Shown here piece by piece: positions 31,363 through 32,655 of a DNA stretch of 32,655 nucleotides. The notes under the pieces are model-generated. The model made no database searches. It was given only the letters and a program-made list of their open reading frames with translations, and was not told the origin of the DNA. Origin of the DNA: a bacterium (GTDB lineage: Bacteria; Bacillota; Clostridia; Lachnospirales; Lachnospiraceae); NCBI GenBank assembly GCA_028727105.1, contig JAQYOU010000079.1, positions 1-32,655 of the forward strand, written 5' to 3'. Position 1 is the first letter of the stretch; every line of letters begins with the position of its first letter. The position numbers and the translations under genes were made by a program.

Positions 31363-32655
31363 TCATTTACTTTGCAGAATAGTCACATACTCCGTAGGAG
31401 CCAGGAATTGTTTCGTTTTCTCCAGTGCCTCCTGCATGCACTCCTGACTGGAAAAATCGCTCACCAGATACGCCTCGCGCTTAGTCCTCAGATCCTCCGG
31501 CATCGGGCAATTGCAGAAAGTCTCATGCTCCATGAATGTGTCCGCACCCACCAACAGCATAGTATATGTGGCATCTTCGTCCAAAGGTTTCCCGTCTATG
31601 GTGATGTCCCCCAGAGAAAACTTTCCACGCTCGGTCTCGGTGACGGTATACTCCAGACCGCTGGTTACAGGCATCAGATTTCGATGTTGGATCGGATTGG
31701 AGCCGTCCTCCTTCACATTTACCAACCATTCCATGATCCGGCGGACCTCCTCACCGTTGTACTCGCCCCTGTAGATTGCGTTTCGCGCAGTCAAAACCCA
31801 CTTGGCCTGCTGCAGGGTGTACGTTCCGGCATAGATGGACGTACTGGCCACAGGGGTATAGCCCACGGCGATCTGATCGTCAAAGGCTGCCCGCAGGGTA
31901 TTCATCATAGAGGAGGCTGCCGCGCTTCCGTGTACACCGAAGTCGTTGGAATACGCTTTTTCCTGCGTGAAAAGGATCTCCTCCGAATCCGGATCTACAT
32001 AGCCTATGATCTGTTCATTAAATGCCTTATAAGCACGCTTCGCGTCATATTCTCCGGTCATCATCTTATGTCCCACATCCTGAGAGACACCAAAAATCTC
32101 GGTGGATGCCAGACGCATATACAGGTGATTACTGTCGATGTAGTCCTGCGAATACTGGAGTGAAGGAGAAGCGGAAATATTCACTTCCTTGTTGTAGGAC
32201 AGCACCGATGTACCGGCTGCAACCGCCTTTTGTCCCTCCTCACTGAAAATGGCAAGCAGAATCTCCATGACAGCTTTCTTCTTAGCCTCATCCTCTTCCA
32301 CCTTGTCGGAGACAGCTAACTGGCACATGGGATAGGTCAGGATCCAGTTATCCTCGGAAGTCTCACCGAAATAGGGCAGGATCACGCTGTTCAGGCCGTC
32401 TTCCTTGGTAATGTTGTCTGCCAGCGCCGCCGTATTTCGGATCATGGCAGTCTGACCGTTGCGATAGGCCTCGATAACCGGAGTAAACCGCAGCTCCTCG
32501 TCGCCGGGCTGGAAGCGCACATCCTTCAAAAACTGCTCATACTTTTCAAAAACCTTTGGCCAGACCGTATCATCCAGACCCACCTGCTGATCCTCGGTTT
32601 CACTTTCGTATGCCATGCGCCACTGGGTTCCCTCCAGACTCATCAGTTCCGGGAT
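31363..32655 (-). CDS. Solute-binding-like protein with 5'-nucleotidase C-terminal-like domain, N-terminus outside window
   Basis: The frame runs off the right edge, so the N-terminus, probably with a signal peptide, is missing; 430 residues are seen. The first part (to about 235) resembles the C-terminal lobe of an ABC extracellular solute-binding protein (WPKVFEKYEQFLKD, AAGTSVLSYNKEVN, ASTEIFGVSQDVG). The remainder (about 240-415) resembles the 5'-nucleotidase C-terminal domain (VGYTPVASTSIYAGTYTLQQA, MPVTSGLEYTVTETERGKF, DGKPLDEDATYTMLLVGADTF). No metallophosphatase domain is visible here, so enzyme activity is doubtful. With the hybrid kinase 35 nt downstream and no permease, it may be an external ligand-binding partner of the sensor. 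Confidence 0.7.
   Translation of the reverse strand: MPELMSLEGTQWRMAYESETEDQQVGLDDTVWPKVFEKYEQFLKDVRFQPGDEELRFTPVIEAYRNGQTAMIRNTAALADNITKEDGLNSVILPYFGETSEDNWILTYPMCQLAVSDKVEEDEAKKKAVMEILLAIFSEEGQKAVAAGTSVLSYNKEVNISASPSLQYSQDYIDSNHLYMRLASTEIFGVSQDVGHKMMTGEYDAKRAYKAFNEQIIGYVDPDSEEILFTQEKAYSNDFGVHGSAAASSMMNTLRAAFDDQIAVGYTPVASTSIYAGTYTLQQAKWVLTARNAIYRGEYNGEEVRRIMEWLVNVKEDGSNPIQHRNLMPVTSGLEYTVTETERGKFSLGDITIDGKPLDEDATYTMLLVGADTFMEHETFCNCPMPEDLRTKREAYLVSDFSSQECMQEALEKTKQFLAPTEYVTILQSK

Overview
The window looks like a low-to-mid GC Bacillota chromosome, most likely a gut-type Lachnospiraceae or related Clostridia. Supports are the strong AGGAGG-type ribosome binding sites, many TTGACA/TATAAT promoters at 17-bp spacing, a bifunctional class A PBP with a clostridial-type tail, a YjfB-family motility protein, a DUF4179 anti-sigma factor, and a selenium-dependent Stickland (D-proline reductase) locus. 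No phage, transposase or CRISPR array was seen.

Layout. 1-9.1 kb is housekeeping: the end of a tRNA-Gln, an aldo/keto reductase, a class A PBP divergent from a YigZ/IMPACT protein, an SH3-NlpC/P60 wall hydrolase, thioredoxin reductase, a small YjfB-like protein, a CvfB-type S1 protein and an acyl-ACP thioesterase. 9.1-12 kb holds a large membrane diguanylate cyclase, a small DUF6718-like gene with a possible 35-aa companion ORF, and a sparse spacer. 12-15.8 kb has an RlmI-like rRNA methyltransferase, an lrgA-lrgB-gntR cassette with a palindromic operator over its start site, and a pentapeptide-repeat protein.

16-27 kb is a selenium island. A LysR regulator sits behind its own leader terminator. 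tRNA-Sec (selC) follows and lies only 19 nt ahead of prdC-prdA-small protein-prdB. On the opposite strand run yedF-selA-selB, and divergent from these are yedE-tusA-like-DUF3343. Together they would import and carry selenium, charge and deliver Sec-tRNA, and make the Sec/pyruvoyl D-proline reductase. This logic is broken at one point: prdB stops exactly at its predicted Sec UGA codon and runs tail-to-tail into a selB lacking its normal C-terminus, with about 9 bp shared at the join. That is either a real inversion or an assembly/amplification chimera. YedE also looks internally shortened.

27-32.7 kb is signalling: an ECF sigma factor with an overlapping DUF4179 anti-sigma gene, a Cache-PAS hybrid histidine kinase, and upstream of it a secreted-type protein that seems to join a solute-binding domain to a 5'-nucleotidase C-terminal-like domain (cut by the window edge).

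All calls are by reading and recall of families; no database search was run.
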